From Rickettsiales bacterium (GTDB taxonomy: Bacteria > Pseudomonadota > Alphaproteobacteria > Rickettsiales > UBA1997): DNA of 31,427 bases. Where the stretch lies: assembly GCA_947487845.1 (NCBI GenBank), contig CANKYC010000004.1, positions 1 through 31,427 of the forward strand, written 5' to 3'. This document shows, piece by piece, positions 7,400 to 15,484 of this stretch. Every line of letters starts with the position of its first letter. Position 1 is the first letter of the stretch. The position numbers were made by a program, and so were the translations under genes. The notes beneath the pieces were generated by a model. It did not search any database. It saw only the letters and a program-made list of their open reading frames with translations, and was not told the DNA's origin.

Positions 7400-7912
7400 C
7401 TAAACATTCGCCAATTTTTTCTCGCCCTTGAATCCAGCGGCAACACCAGTTCTTGAAACTGATTCTAAGCCGTAATCCGCAAGTTTATTCAAAAGTTCGT
7501 CAATTGTTTCTGCGGTTCCTATCACTTCAAAAACAATCGAATCGCCAGCAATATCAACCACGCTGCTGCGATATTTATCAACAATTTGCATTGCGGTTTC
7601 GCGTTTTTGTTCGTTGGCAATAATTTGCACCAAAGCCAATTCGCGCTCGATATAACCTTGTTCGCGGGTTAATTCGGCAGCAGTGTGAACTGGAACAATT
7701 CTTTTTAAAAGTTTGCAAATCAGATCAACAGTTTTGGCGGTTCCAAAAGTTGTGATTGTAATGCGCGAAAGTTTTTTATCTAAACTTGTTGGCGCTACGT
7801 TTAATGATTCAATATTATAGCCGCGTGCTGAAAAAAGTTCGACAATGCGCGCCAAAGCGCCGAATTCATTATCAACTAAAACTGCAATTACATGTTTTTT
7901 AACTAAGGTCAC
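7400..7912 (-). CDS. ilvH: Acetolactate synthase small (regulatory) subunit
   Basis: This is the regulatory subunit of acetohydroxyacid synthase, the first shared step of Val/Leu/Ile synthesis. It activates the catalytic subunit and normally confers valine feedback. The 170 residues show the N-terminal ACT domain (HVIAVLVDNEFGALARIVEL, then FSARGYNIESLNVA) and the C-terminal ALS_ss_C domain (ERELALVQI...VDKYRSSVVDIAGDSIVFEVIG...DELLNKLADYGLESVSRTGV). The best start is GTG 7912 (MTLVKKHVIAV), which matches the usual position just before the ACT domain; no upstream ATG is in frame. The gene lies 69 bp after ilvB in the same direction, the standard operon order. Confidence 0.95.
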   Translation of the reverse strand: MTLVKKHVIAVLVDNEFGALARIVELFSARGYNIESLNVAPTSLDKKLSRITITTFGTAKTVDLICKLLKRIVPVHTAAELTREQGYIERELALVQIIANEQKRETAMQIVDKYRSSVVDIAGDSIVFEVIGTAETIDELLNKLADYGLESVSRTGVAAGFKGEKKLANV

Positions 7913-7981
7913 AAAATGAGAATTTGATTGTAGAAGAGAGGCTCTAATTTGAAAAACTCGAGATAATCTATCAAGAGTTTT

Positions 7982-9742
7982 CTAAACCGCATTTAAATCT
8001 TTTTGTACATACAATTTCGCCTGCGAACCAAGCAAAATCTCATTATGTGCAGCGCCCGCCGGAATCATTGGGAAAACATTTTCAGCTTTTTCAATAACGC
8101 AATTAAATAAAACCGGGCCTTTATGGTTAATCATTTCTTTAAATTTTTGATCAAGATTAGCTGGATCGGAACATTCCATTCCCTTGATACCAAAGCTTTC
8201 AGCGAGCATCACAAAATCAGGAAGTGATTCCATGTAAGACTGGCTTTCGCGTTTTTGATAAATCAATTCCTGCCATTGGCGAACCATGCCCATGTAGCGA
8301 TTGTTCAAGATAATAATTTTTACCGGAAGATTATATTGCTTGATGGTCGCAAGTTCTTGCATATTCATCATGAAAGAAGCGTCGCCGCTAATGCACATAA
8401 CCAAAGCTTCGGGATTAGCAATTTGCGCGCCCAAAGCTGCGGGAACGCCGTAGCCCATGGTTCCAAGGCCGCCAGAAGTTAGCCATTTTTTTGGATGGTC
8501 AAAAGTCAAATATTGCGCCGCCCACATTTGATGTTGACCAACGTCAGTTGAAATGAAAGGCGCTTGTGTTTTTGTAAGTTCATTCAAACTCTGCAAAGCG
8601 AAACCGGGTTTGATGGTTTTGTCACTTTTTTCGTAAGATAAAGAGTCAATATCCTGCCATTTTTTAATTTGATCCCACCACTTTGAAATTTCTTTTTTGC
8701 GGTTTTTAAGTCCACGGCGATTCCATTCATTTAACAGCGCTTCAATGACAGAGGCAGCGTCTCCAACGATTGGAACATCAACGTGAATAATTTTATCAAT
8801 TGAACAGTCATCAACATCAACGTGAATTTTTTTCGAGTCTGGTGAAAAACCAGAAACGCGGCCGGTAACGCGATCATCAAAGCGCGCGCCGATATTTAAC
8901 ATCACGTCGCAATCATGCATCGCCATATTGGCTTCGTAAGTTCCGTGCATTCCAAGCATGCCGATAAAATGTGGGTCGGAAGCTGGAAATCCGCCAAGTC
9001 CCATCAAGGTGTTGGTGATTGGAAATCCTGTTTCGCGCACGAATTTTGTTAATAATTCGCTGGCTTTATCTCCTGAATTTATAATGCCGCCGCCTGTGTA
9101 AAATATTGGGCGCGCGGCATTTTCTAAAAGATCAATTGCCGCCGAAATTTCATCGTGATTAATTTGGATTTTGCGTTTTTCAATTTGGTAAGAAGGGCGA
9201 TTAATTTCAGTTTTTCCGTTGTAAATTCCGTGGTTATTTTGCACGTCTTTTGGAATATCGATTAGAACTGGGCCAGGGCGACCTGAACGTGCGATGTGAA
9301 AGGCTTCGTGAATGATATAACCTAAATCATTCACATCTTTAACGAGATAATTATGTTTGGTACAAGAGCGCGTCAAGCCAGTAATATCAGCTTCTTGAAA
9401 TCCATCAGTTCCGATTACGGAAGTTGCAACTTGTCCAGAAATGCAAACTAAAGGAATGGAATCGAGATAAGCGTCTGTAAGTCCAGTAATAGCATTGGTT
9501 GCGCCGGGGCCAGAAGTAACTGTAATTACGCCAACTTTTCCTGTTGAGCGCGCATAACCTTCAGCGGCATGAGCCGCCGCTTGTTCATGACGCGTTAAAA
9601 TGTGATGCAATTTATTTTGCGTAAAAAGCGCATCATAAAAAGGCAAAATCGCGCCGCCGGGATAGCCAAATATTATATCAACGCCTTCGTTGACAAAAGC
9701 TTTAAGAATTATTTCAGCGCCAGAAAATCTATTTTCACTCAT
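7982..9742 (-). CDS. ilvB: Acetolactate synthase large (catalytic) subunit
   Basis: This ThDP-, FAD- and Mg-dependent enzyme condenses two pyruvates, or pyruvate with 2-oxobutyrate. The 586 residues show all three domains: an N-terminal Pyr domain with the catalytic Glu53 in TRHEQAAAHAAEGYAR and VTSGPGATN, a middle domain with FYTGGGIINSG and IGARFDDRVTGR, and a C-terminal PP domain with the ThDP motif GDASFMMNMQELATI (453 on) ending in ILNN. The motif reads GDA rather than GDG, a common AHAS variant. VRQWQELIYQKRES is also typical. It forms an operon with ilvH. No other BCAA genes (ilvC, ilvD, leu) are in the window, so pathway completeness cannot be judged. The ORF-free gap before it is largely repeat DNA. 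Confidence 0.97.
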   Translation of the reverse strand: MSENRFSGAEIILKAFVNEGVDIIFGYPGGAILPFYDALFTQNKLHHILTRHEQAAAHAAEGYARSTGKVGVITVTSGPGATNAITGLTDAYLDSIPLVCISGQVATSVIGTDGFQEADITGLTRSCTKHNYLVKDVNDLGYIIHEAFHIARSGRPGPVLIDIPKDVQNNHGIYNGKTEINRPSYQIEKRKIQINHDEISAAIDLLENAARPIFYTGGGIINSGDKASELLTKFVRETGFPITNTLMGLGGFPASDPHFIGMLGMHGTYEANMAMHDCDVMLNIGARFDDRVTGRVSGFSPDSKKIHVDVDDCSIDKIIHVDVPIVGDAASVIEALLNEWNRRGLKNRKKEISKWWDQIKKWQDIDSLSYEKSDKTIKPGFALQSLNELTKTQAPFISTDVGQHQMWAAQYLTFDHPKKWLTSGGLGTMGYGVPAALGAQIANPEALVMCISGDASFMMNMQELATIKQYNLPVKIIILNNRYMGMVRQWQELIYQKRESQSYMESLPDFVMLAESFGIKGMECSDPANLDQKFKEMINHKGPVLFNCVIEKAENVFPMIPAGAAHNEILLGSQAKLYVQKDLNAV

Positions 9743-9824
9743 TTTGTTGGAAGTTTTTTTGATCTCAAAGGAAGAGATTGGCGATTAAAAAGGGTGGGTG
9801 ATTTGAATCAAGGAAATTGTTTTT

Positions 9825-9999
9825 TTAACATCGCAAAACCCCCCAACCCCCCTTAACAGGGGGGCTTTATCCGAGTTCGATTTTAAAGCCACCCTGTTAA
9901 GGGGGGCTTTATCCGAGTTCGATTTTAAAGCCCCCCCTTATCCGAGTTCGATTTTAAAGCCCCCCTGTTAAGGGGGGTTGGGGGGTTTTGCGATGTTAA
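9825..9999. repeat. C/G-tract palindromic element, three-module copy (family B)
   Basis: Outer arms ttaacatcgcaaaacccccc (9825) and its reverse complement (ending 9999) are near-perfect. Between them lie alternating modules of CCCCCC/GGGGGG runs joined by the spacer tttatccgagttcgatttta, repeated three times and itself flanked by ggctt/aagcc. The element occupies most of the gap between divergent ilvB and fabZ. It is related to the copies at 12105 and 22098. Confidence 0.92.
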
Positions 10000-10045
10000 A
10001 AAACTCACAAGTTGATTTTTCCAACAAAGAAAAATAGCTTTCCGC

Positions 10046-10092
10046 AATTCTAAATTTCTTAGAAAAACTTGATTTACGCGACAGCGCCAAAA
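10046..10092. repeat. Copy 1 of short palindromic repeat (family E), degenerate left arm
   Basis: The stretch aaatttcttagaaaaacttg followed by atttacgcgacagcgcc matches the copy at 15388-15440 apart from a few changes. Here the left arm has decayed, so the hairpin is incomplete. It lies about 30 bp upstream of fabZ. Confidence 0.6.
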
Positions 10093-10123
10093 TTCACTCA
10101 TCCCCAACCAAATCATAAAGAAT

Positions 10124-10582
10124 ATGACTTCCAAAACAATTATCGGCATTGAAAAAATTCTAAAATCTTTGCCGCATCGTTATCCATTTTTATTGGTTGA
10201 TAAAATTATCAAACTTGAGCCTGAAAAAAAGATTATTGCTGTAAAAAACGTGACATTTAACGAGCCACATTTCTTGGGACATTTCCCCGACCATCCAATT
10301 ATGCCGGGTGTTTTAATCATCGAAGCCATGGCGCAAGCTGGTGCTTTAATGGTAACTGCGGCACCTAATTTTAATCCGGAAGATAAGTTGGTTTATTTCA
10401 TGTCAATTGACGGCGCAAAATTTAGAAAACCGGTAATTCCGGGTGACGTTTTAGAACTTCATGTCGAAGCCGTTCATAATCGCGGTGCGGTTTGGAAGCT
10501 TTCAGCCGTAGGAATGGTTGATGGTCAAAAAGTGGCAGAAGCTCAACTTGCAGCAATGATTGTCGATAAGAAAAAACAATAA
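10124..10582 (+). CDS. fabZ: 3-hydroxyacyl-ACP dehydratase FabZ
   Basis: FabZ dehydrates 3-hydroxyacyl-ACP to trans-2-enoyl-ACP in fatty-acid elongation. It works next to LpxA because both draw on the same 3-hydroxyacyl-ACP pool. The 152 residues form a single hotdog domain. HRYPFLLVDKI (18-28) and the active-site segment EPHFLGHFPDHPIMPGVLIIEAM (its His is H53 and its Glu is E67) are unambiguous. The length is normal. The start ATG 10124 gives a short N-terminus typical of the family. lpxA starts 2 bp after its stop, so the two are surely co-transcribed. lpxD, which often precedes fabZ, is absent here; family B and E repeats lie upstream instead. Confidence 0.97.
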   Translation: MTSKTIIGIEKILKSLPHRYPFLLVDKIIKLEPEKKIIAVKNVTFNEPHFLGHFPDHPIMPGVLIIEAMAQAGALMVTAAPNFNPEDKLVYFMSIDGAKFRKPVIPGDVLELHVEAVHNRGAVWKLSAVGMVDGQKVAEAQLAAMIVDKKKQ

Positions 10583-10584
10583 TT

Positions 10585-11397
10585 ATGACTAAAAAAATTC
10601 ACCCAACAGCTATAGTCAGCGAAAAAGCGCAGCTTGGCGAAAATGTAGAAATCGGCGCTTATTCAATTATCGGCGATGATGTCAAAATTGGCGACAATAC
10701 AATCATCAAATCGCACGTGGTAATTGAAGGCGACACTCAAATTGGCAAAGATAATGTGATCTTTCCTTTTGCCTCAATTGGTTTGGCGCCGCAAGATCTG
10801 AAATTCAAAAATGAAAAATCAAAAGTTGTAATTGGCGATAATAATCGCATTCGCGAGCATGTTACAATTCATCTCGGAACCAAAGATGGCGCGATGGTTA
10901 CAACAATTGGCAATAATTGTTTATTGATGGTTGGCGTTCACGTTGCCCATGATTGCGTAGTTGGTGATAATGTGATTCTAGCCAATAACGCCACGCTTGC
11001 GGGACATGTTGAAGTTGGTGATCACGTTGTAATTGGCGGTCTTTCTGCGGTTCATCAATTTGCCAGAATCGGCGCTGGCGCTATGATTGGCGGCATGTCA
11101 GGTGTTGAAAATGACGTTATTCCAAACGGTTTGGTAATGGGCGAACGCGCTTCTTTGGCGGGTTTAAATTTAGTCGGCATGAAGCGCCGCGGCGTTGCCC
11201 GCGACGATATTCACGCTTTGCGCAATTTCTTCAAAAAAGTTTTTGCTGAATCAGAAGGCGGTTTTATTGCCCGCGTTGGCGAAGTGGCAAAAGAGTTTGA
11301 AAGCCACGCAGTTCAAGAAGTTGCAGCTTTTGTTAAAACCGAATCGACCCGTTCTTTTTGCCAGCCAAAAGTTGGTACAATTCCAAGTAATGAATAA
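10585..11397 (+). CDS. lpxA: UDP-N-acetylglucosamine O-acyltransferase
   Basis: LpxA transfers a 3-hydroxyacyl chain from ACP to UDP-GlcNAc, the first step of lipid A synthesis in the cytosol. The 270 residues consist of hexapeptide repeats of the left-handed beta helix (IGDDVKIGDNTIIKSHVVIE and on). The catalytic His is H122 in GVHVAHDCVVGD, with HQFARIGAGAMIGGMSGV following. The helical C-terminal acyltransferase domain starts at NLVGMKRRGVARDDIHALR. The length matches the family. It is flanked without gaps by fabZ and dnaQ, and its TAA stop shares one base with the dnaQ ATG, which indicates translational coupling. The organism therefore makes lipid A. Confidence 0.97.
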   Translation: MTKKIHPTAIVSEKAQLGENVEIGAYSIIGDDVKIGDNTIIKSHVVIEGDTQIGKDNVIFPFASIGLAPQDLKFKNEKSKVVIGDNNRIREHVTIHLGTKDGAMVTTIGNNCLLMVGVHVAHDCVVGDNVILANNATLAGHVEVGDHVVIGGLSAVHQFARIGAGAMIGGMSGVENDVIPNGLVMGERASLAGLNLVGMKRRGVARDDIHALRNFFKKVFAESEGGFIARVGEVAKEFESHAVQEVAAFVKTESTRSFCQPKVGTIPSNE

Positions 11398-12107
11398 TGC
11401 GTGAACTTTGCCTCGATATTGAAACTACAGGATTAGATCCCAGAAATGGTGATAAAATTGTTGAAATTGCCTGCGTTGAATTAATCAATCGCGCTAAAAC
11501 TGGAAATTATTTTCACACTTACGTAAATCCTAGGCGCGAGATGCCGCAAGAGGCGTTTCGTATTCACGGAATTTCTGGTGAATTTTTGCAAGATAAGCCA
11601 ATTTTTGAGCATATTGTTCACAAGTTTTTGGATTTTGTTAAAGATGCTAAAATCATTATTCACAACGCCGCTTTCGATACTAAATTTTTAAATCACGAAC
11701 TGCGCGGATTGGGAATGGAAGTTTTGAACATGGAAAATGTTATCGATTCTTTGACAATTGCCCGCAATAAATTTCCCGGATCTCCCGCTTCGCTCGATGC
11801 TTTATGTAAAAGATTTAACATTGATTTATCGCGCCGAACCAAACATGGAGCGCTTTTAGATACTGAACTTTTATGTGATGTTTACCTCGAATTAATGGGT
11901 GGCGCACAAAGTGGATTGGCTTTTGATCATGCTAAAAAAGAAGCGGAAAATATCAGCAAGGTCGAAGAAAAAATTGTGGTTTCGCAAGTTAGAAAAAACT
12001 TGCCGAAGCGTGATTTTTCTCTTTCTATAGCTGATTTAGAAGCGCATAAAGAATTTGTTTTAAAGAATTTTAAGGCGAATAATTGGTATAACGAAGAAAA
12101 TAATTAA
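11397..12107 (+). CDS. dnaQ: DNA polymerase III epsilon subunit (3'-5' proofreading exonuclease)
   Basis: This is the DEDDh exonuclease of the replicative polymerase. In its 236 residues the catalytic set is complete: D7 and E9 in LDIETTGLD, D94 in HNAAFDTKF, and H150 and D155 in RRTKHGALLDTELL. FRIHGIS and SPASLDALCKRF are typical of the proteobacterial DnaQ family. The C-terminal tail after about 185 should hold the contact with the alpha subunit. It starts in a 1-base overlap with lpxA, an unusual partner for a replication gene. The TAA stop at 12105-12107 is supplied by the first bases of the family B repeat, suggesting the element landed at, or replaced, the original 3' end. Confidence 0.95.
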   Translation: MRELCLDIETTGLDPRNGDKIVEIACVELINRAKTGNYFHTYVNPRREMPQEAFRIHGISGEFLQDKPIFEHIVHKFLDFVKDAKIIIHNAAFDTKFLNHELRGLGMEVLNMENVIDSLTIARNKFPGSPASLDALCKRFNIDLSRRTKHGALLDTELLCDVYLELMGGAQSGLAFDHAKKEAENISKVEEKIVVSQVRKNLPKRDFSLSIADLEAHKEFVLKNFKANNWYNEENN

Positions 12108-12210
12108 CATCGCAAAACCCCCCAACCCCCCTTAACAGGGGGGCTTTAAGTCCGAATTCAGTCTTAAAAGACCCCCTGTTAAGGGGGGTTGGGGGGTTTT
12201 GTGATGTTAA
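12105..12210. repeat. C/G-tract palindromic element, single-module copy (family B)
   Basis: The arms are ttaacatcgcaaaacccccc and its inverse ggggggttttgtgatgttaa, with inner CCCCCCTTAACAGGGGGG-type modules and the spacer agtccgaattcagtctta. The left end overlaps the dnaQ stop codon. The long GC stem could end transcription between dnaQ and comEC in either direction. Confidence 0.92.
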
Positions 12211-12270
12211 AATAAATTAAGATCTTTCTTAAAGAACCTCTAAAAAACCACACCAAACCCAAAACCCGAA

Positions 12271-14766
12271 ATGCAAAAACTCACCGCATTTTTTTACAAT
12301 ATTTTCGCGCAAGAAAAAGATAATCTTTGGCTTTGGATGCCAGTATTATTCGGCTTTGGCGCGGCTTTTTATTTTCTTTTTGAAGAAAGTTTTTTAGAAA
12401 AATTTTCCCTTCTCATTGTTTTATTTTTCATCTCTTCATTTTTAGCTTTTCTTAATCGCAATTCGCTTCGCTTCCTTGTTTTTCTAGGATGCGCCTTATT
12501 TTTACTGGGCGCATTTTACTCTAATTTTTATCAAAAAACCGTTCTTAATCACACCAAAATTAGCGGAAAAATTTATGTAGATGGAATTGGCAAAGTTGAA
12601 TCGATAAGAAAATTCTACAATCCAAAAAATGGAGTTGAAGGCTCTAATTTAGTGATTTCAGAGCCAGTTTTGTATAAATCAAAATTTGCTGAAAAAAAGA
12701 AAAAAGTTAAAAAGCCGCGTCAGAAAAAAATTTCCAAGAAAATTCAGAAAGATACAAAAAATGTTGAAGAAGGTGATACAATTTTAATTAAGCCAGAAAA
12801 GAAAAAGCGGCGCAGAAGAAAATCTGATGAAGTTGAAGTAAGTAGGTTGCTTAAGTTTGAAGCTTCGTTTGCTGAAAATATTTTGGTTAAAAAAACCGTT
12901 GATAAAAAGCCCAAAAAGAAAGCGCCGCACAAAAAAAAGAAAACCAGTGAAAAAACAATTTTAAAAAATTTTGTAAATCTCAAAAACTATCAAGAAATTG
13001 ATCGTGAATTTCTTGATTATTCTAAAAATTACCAAGTTGTTAACTGGCAAGAAATCGAAGGGCGCGAACGCTTTCCAAACCCGCCACGAAAAATTTCAAT
13101 TAACCTGATTAAAAATTTCGATAATATTTCGGTAAATGACATAATCGCAGTTCGCATAATGTTGCGGCCTGCAAAAGCGCGCGAATTTCCCGATGATTTT
13201 GATTTTTCTCTCGATGCTAAATTTAAAAAAATCGGCGCTTACGGTTTTGCAATTGGCGAAGCGAGAATTTTAAAAAAAGCTGAAATATCAAGTTTAGAGC
13301 AATGGTTTCTCGATTTGCGTGAAAATGTTCGCAGCAAAATAGAAAATAGTCTTGAAGGCGATGTTAGCGCCATTGCTTTGGCGTTTTTGATTGGAGATCA
13401 AAATCGCATTTCCAAAAACCTGATGAGCGATATCCGCAATTCTGGTTTGGCGCATTTACTTTCAATTTCTGGGTTTCATTTAGCGCTCGCCAGCGCGATT
13501 TTTTTTGTATCAACGCGTTTTATTTTATCACGCAGCGCTTTTTTAATTTTAAATTTTGATATTAAAAAAGCGGCAGCGATTGCGGCCATTTTTGGCACTT
13601 ATTTTTATTTAAAAATCGCCGCTTCGCCAATGCCAGCGCAGCGCGCTTTTATTATGGTTTTGCTGGTTTTAATTGCGCTTTTTGTGGGGCAAAAAATTAA
13701 TTCCAAACGGGCAATAATGACTGCGGTTTTAGCGCTGATTTTATATAATCCTCTTGCTGTTTTTAATATCAGTTTTCAGCTTTCTTTCGCTGCTATTTTG
13801 GTGTTGGGAAGTTTTTATGAAGTGATGCCGCGGTTACGTTTTGATAATTTATTTTTGAAAGCAGTTTGCTATTTCATCGAAATTATTTTGGTTTCCATAA
13901 TCATTCAAATCGCCACCACGCCGTTTTTGATGCATTCTTTCCAAACCGTTTCTCTGCTTGGTTTTATCGCAAATATTTTAGCAATTCCTCTCACCAGTTT
14001 TTTTGTGATGCCGCTAGGTTTTTTAGCTTTGTTTTTAATGCCGTTAAATCTCGAAAAATATGCGCTGATTTTAATGGGAAAAGGAATTTTGCTGATTGAA
14101 AAAATCGCGGTTTTTGTGGCCGAAATGAATTATTCAAATCTTATTAGCCCGCAATTATCAGGCTTTGGTTTGGTCATCGCAATTCTTGGATTATTATTGA
14201 TTTGCTTGAGTTCAAGTCGTTTGCGCTGGTTTGGGGCTTTGATTTTTAGTCTTTCATTTTTGACTCTGATTTTTGATAAAAAACCTGACATTTTATTTGA
14301 TGGCGGTCAAAAGTTTTTTGCTGTTTACGATCAAAAAAATGGGTTAATTTTTTCAAAAAATTTAAAGCCTTCAAAAGAACGGGAAATATGGATGAAAAAA
14401 ATGGACGAACTTGATTTTAAATCAGTTGCAACAAAGCGGATTCTAAAACAAGTTCAGGATGACGGAATTCTTGGGAAGAATTTCCCGCATCGTCATCCTG
14501 AAATAGTTTCAGGATCTTTCACTTGCGACGAAGCCAAATGTTTAATAACTAAATCTCAAAAAATTTTAGTGCTTTTAAAGCGAAATAAAATTTCTGAAAT
14601 CTGCAAAAATGATTTTGATGCAATAGTGAATCTAACCTCTAAATACCTTCTTCCGCCTTGTATTGCGGCAGAGAAAATAAAAATAGATAATTTTGATTTT
14701 TACCAAAAAGGTGGGCAGTTTTTTTATTTTGAGGAAGGAAAAATTCGCATTAAAACTACTTCTTAA
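12271..14766 (+). CDS. comEC: ComEC/Rec2-family membrane protein
   Basis: ComEC forms the inner-membrane channel for single-stranded DNA uptake in natural transformation. The 831 residues start with two or three membrane segments (about 22-90), then a DUF4131-like soluble part that is split by a very Lys-rich insertion (about 140-235, with runs such as KPEKKKRRRRK). The Competence domain begins near 360 (LAFLIGDQ, then SGLAHLLSISGFHLALASA) and continues with MPAQRAFIM and FQLSFAAILVLGSF, giving about eight further helices. The metallo-beta-lactamase domain of full ComEC is missing; instead there is a short soluble C-terminus (about 675-831), as in Rickettsiales-type proteins. Codons about 723-750 derive from a palindromic repeat read in frame. 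The 3' end overlaps the convergent gtrA by 11 bp. Real competence in this organism is unproven. Confidence 0.9.
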   Translation: MQKLTAFFYNIFAQEKDNLWLWMPVLFGFGAAFYFLFEESFLEKFSLLIVLFFISSFLAFLNRNSLRFLVFLGCALFLLGAFYSNFYQKTVLNHTKISGKIYVDGIGKVESIRKFYNPKNGVEGSNLVISEPVLYKSKFAEKKKKVKKPRQKKISKKIQKDTKNVEEGDTILIKPEKKKRRRRKSDEVEVSRLLKFEASFAENILVKKTVDKKPKKKAPHKKKKTSEKTILKNFVNLKNYQEIDREFLDYSKNYQVVNWQEIEGRERFPNPPRKISINLIKNFDNISVNDIIAVRIMLRPAKAREFPDDFDFSLDAKFKKIGAYGFAIGEARILKKAEISSLEQWFLDLRENVRSKIENSLEGDVSAIALAFLIGDQNRISKNLMSDIRNSGLAHLLSISGFHLALASAIFFVSTRFILSRSAFLILNFDIKKAAAIAAIFGTYFYLKIAASPMPAQRAFIMVLLVLIALFVGQKINSKRAIMTAVLALILYNPLAVFNISFQLSFAAILVLGSFYEVMPRLRFDNLFLKAVCYFIEIILVSIIIQIATTPFLMHSFQTVSLLGFIANILAIPLTSFFVMPLGFLALFLMPLNLEKYALILMGKGILLIEKIAVFVAEMNYSNLISPQLSGFGLVIAILGLLLICLSSSRLRWFGALIFSLSFLTLIFDKKPDILFDGGQKFFAVYDQKNGLIFSKNLKPSKEREIWMKKMDELDFKSVATKRILKQVQDDGILGKNFPHRHPEIVSGSFTCDEAKCLITKSQKILVLLKRNKISEICKNDFDAIVNLTSKYLLPPCIAAEKIKIDNFDFYQKGGQFFYFEEGKIRIKTTS
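14436..14520 (+). repeat. Palindromic element read in frame inside comEC (family C)
   Basis: The arms ttcaggatgacg (14453) and cgtcatcctgaa (14491) enclose an inner hairpin gaattcttgggaagaattt. A second aagttcagg/tttcagg motif borders it. The encoded peptide (QVQDD...RHPEIVSGSF) is the product typically seen where such elements are read through in proteobacterial proteins. Frame is preserved on both sides. Confidence 0.85.
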
Positions 14767-15169
14767 AAACCAAAAATTTTATACCTAAAAAATTCACGCA
14801 AGTAGTAATTACAATTGCCAATAGATTGGCGATTTCGGGAATAAGTCCAAAAAATTCTACGAAAATTCGCAGTAAAATACTTCCCAAAACAAGAGATCCT
14901 AAATAAAAAGAAATATATTTTGTGAAATGCTTCGAGCCTTTTGAATCAAAGGTCCAGCGTTGGTTGCAATAATAGCTAAAACCGATGCTGGAAATAAATC
15001 CGGCGACGTTAGCAACTAAATAATGCAGACTAAAAATATGCAGAAAAATTAGAAAAGTTGAATAGCTGATAATAGTTGAAAAACAGCCAACTAAAAGAAA
15101 ACGAATTGCCTGTTTGGAAATATGATGACGATGAAGTAATTTTATTATCTCAAGAGCAATCTTCATCAT
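14756..15169 (-). CDS. GtrA-family membrane protein
   Basis: This 137-residue GtrA-like protein (PF04138) has four predicted membrane helices, at about 21-40, 48-66, 87-106 and 112-132. The family signatures are present: IRFLLVGCFSTIISYSTF near the first helix, YYCNQRWTFDS after the second, and NFLGIKFLVFKK at the end. GtrA proteins are thought to move polyprenyl-linked sugars across the inner membrane for polysaccharide decoration, although several act only as small accessory flippases. No glycosyltransferase partner is next to it. It lies convergent to comEC with an 11-bp overlap of 3' ends. Either of the first two Met codons could be the start. Confidence 0.88.
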   Translation of the reverse strand: MMKIALEIIKLLHRHHISKQAIRFLLVGCFSTIISYSTFLIFLHIFSLHYLVANVAGFISSIGFSYYCNQRWTFDSKGSKHFTKYISFYLGSLVLGSILLRIFVEFFGLIPEIANLLAIVITTCVNFLGIKFLVFKK

Positions 15170-15209
15170 TTACGGGAAGTAGTCGCGCCGAAGACTCAGC
15201 GAAAGCGGA

Positions 15210-15284
15210 TGGTGACCCCTACGGAATTCGAATCCGTATTACCACCGTGAAAGGGTGGTGTCCTAACCGTTAGACGAAGGGGCC
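15210..15284 (-). tRNA. tRNA-Glu (anticodon TTC)
   Basis: On the minus strand the acceptor GGCCCCT pairs with AGGGGTC, the anticodon stem CCACC/GGTGG encloses loop CTTTCAC (anticodon TTC), and the T arm ACGGA-TTCGAAT-TCCGT is intact. Discriminator A and an encoded CCA complete a 75-nt gene. It lies between gtrA and nrdA. Confidence 0.96.
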
Positions 15285-15387
15285 AGTAGGAGACTTAAAT
15301 TTAAAGAGCCGCGCACGTTACGAATCGATTTCGAAAATGCAACGGGGATTTTCTTTTTTTTAAAAATAACTAATTTTCTCAATAAAG

Positions 15388-15440
15388 GCGCTGTTGCGTA
15401 AATCAAATTTCTTAGAAAAATTTGATTTACGACAGGGCCA
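15388..15440. repeat. Copy 2 of short palindromic repeat (family E), intact hairpin
   Basis: The stem ggcgctgttgcgtaaatcaa continues to a short loop around cttag and returns as ttgatttacg-acagggcc. The right half matches 10051-10090. It sits next to the nrdA terminator. Confidence 0.8.
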
Positions 15441-15441
15441 T

Positions 15442-15477
15442 AAAAACAGCTAACAATTTTCGTCATTAGCTGTTTTT
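15442..15477 (-). terminator. Rho-independent terminator after nrdA
   Basis: A perfect 12-bp stem (aaaaacagctaa / ttagctgttttt) with a 12-nt loop lies 8 bp past the nrdA stop. Read on the minus strand it ends in a run of T. Confidence 0.8.
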
Positions 15478-15484
15478 ACAATCT

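Noticed and set aside
7913..7981. Weak hairpin aaaactc...gagtttt between ilvB and ilvH as a terminator
   Set aside because: The stem is only 7 bp and AT-rich, and the two genes are an expected operon.
9825..9999. Family B repeat as a simple terminator of ilvB or fabZ
   Set aside because: It lies between the 5' ends of two divergent genes, so it ends neither transcript; identical arms at two other loci show it is a dispersed repeat.
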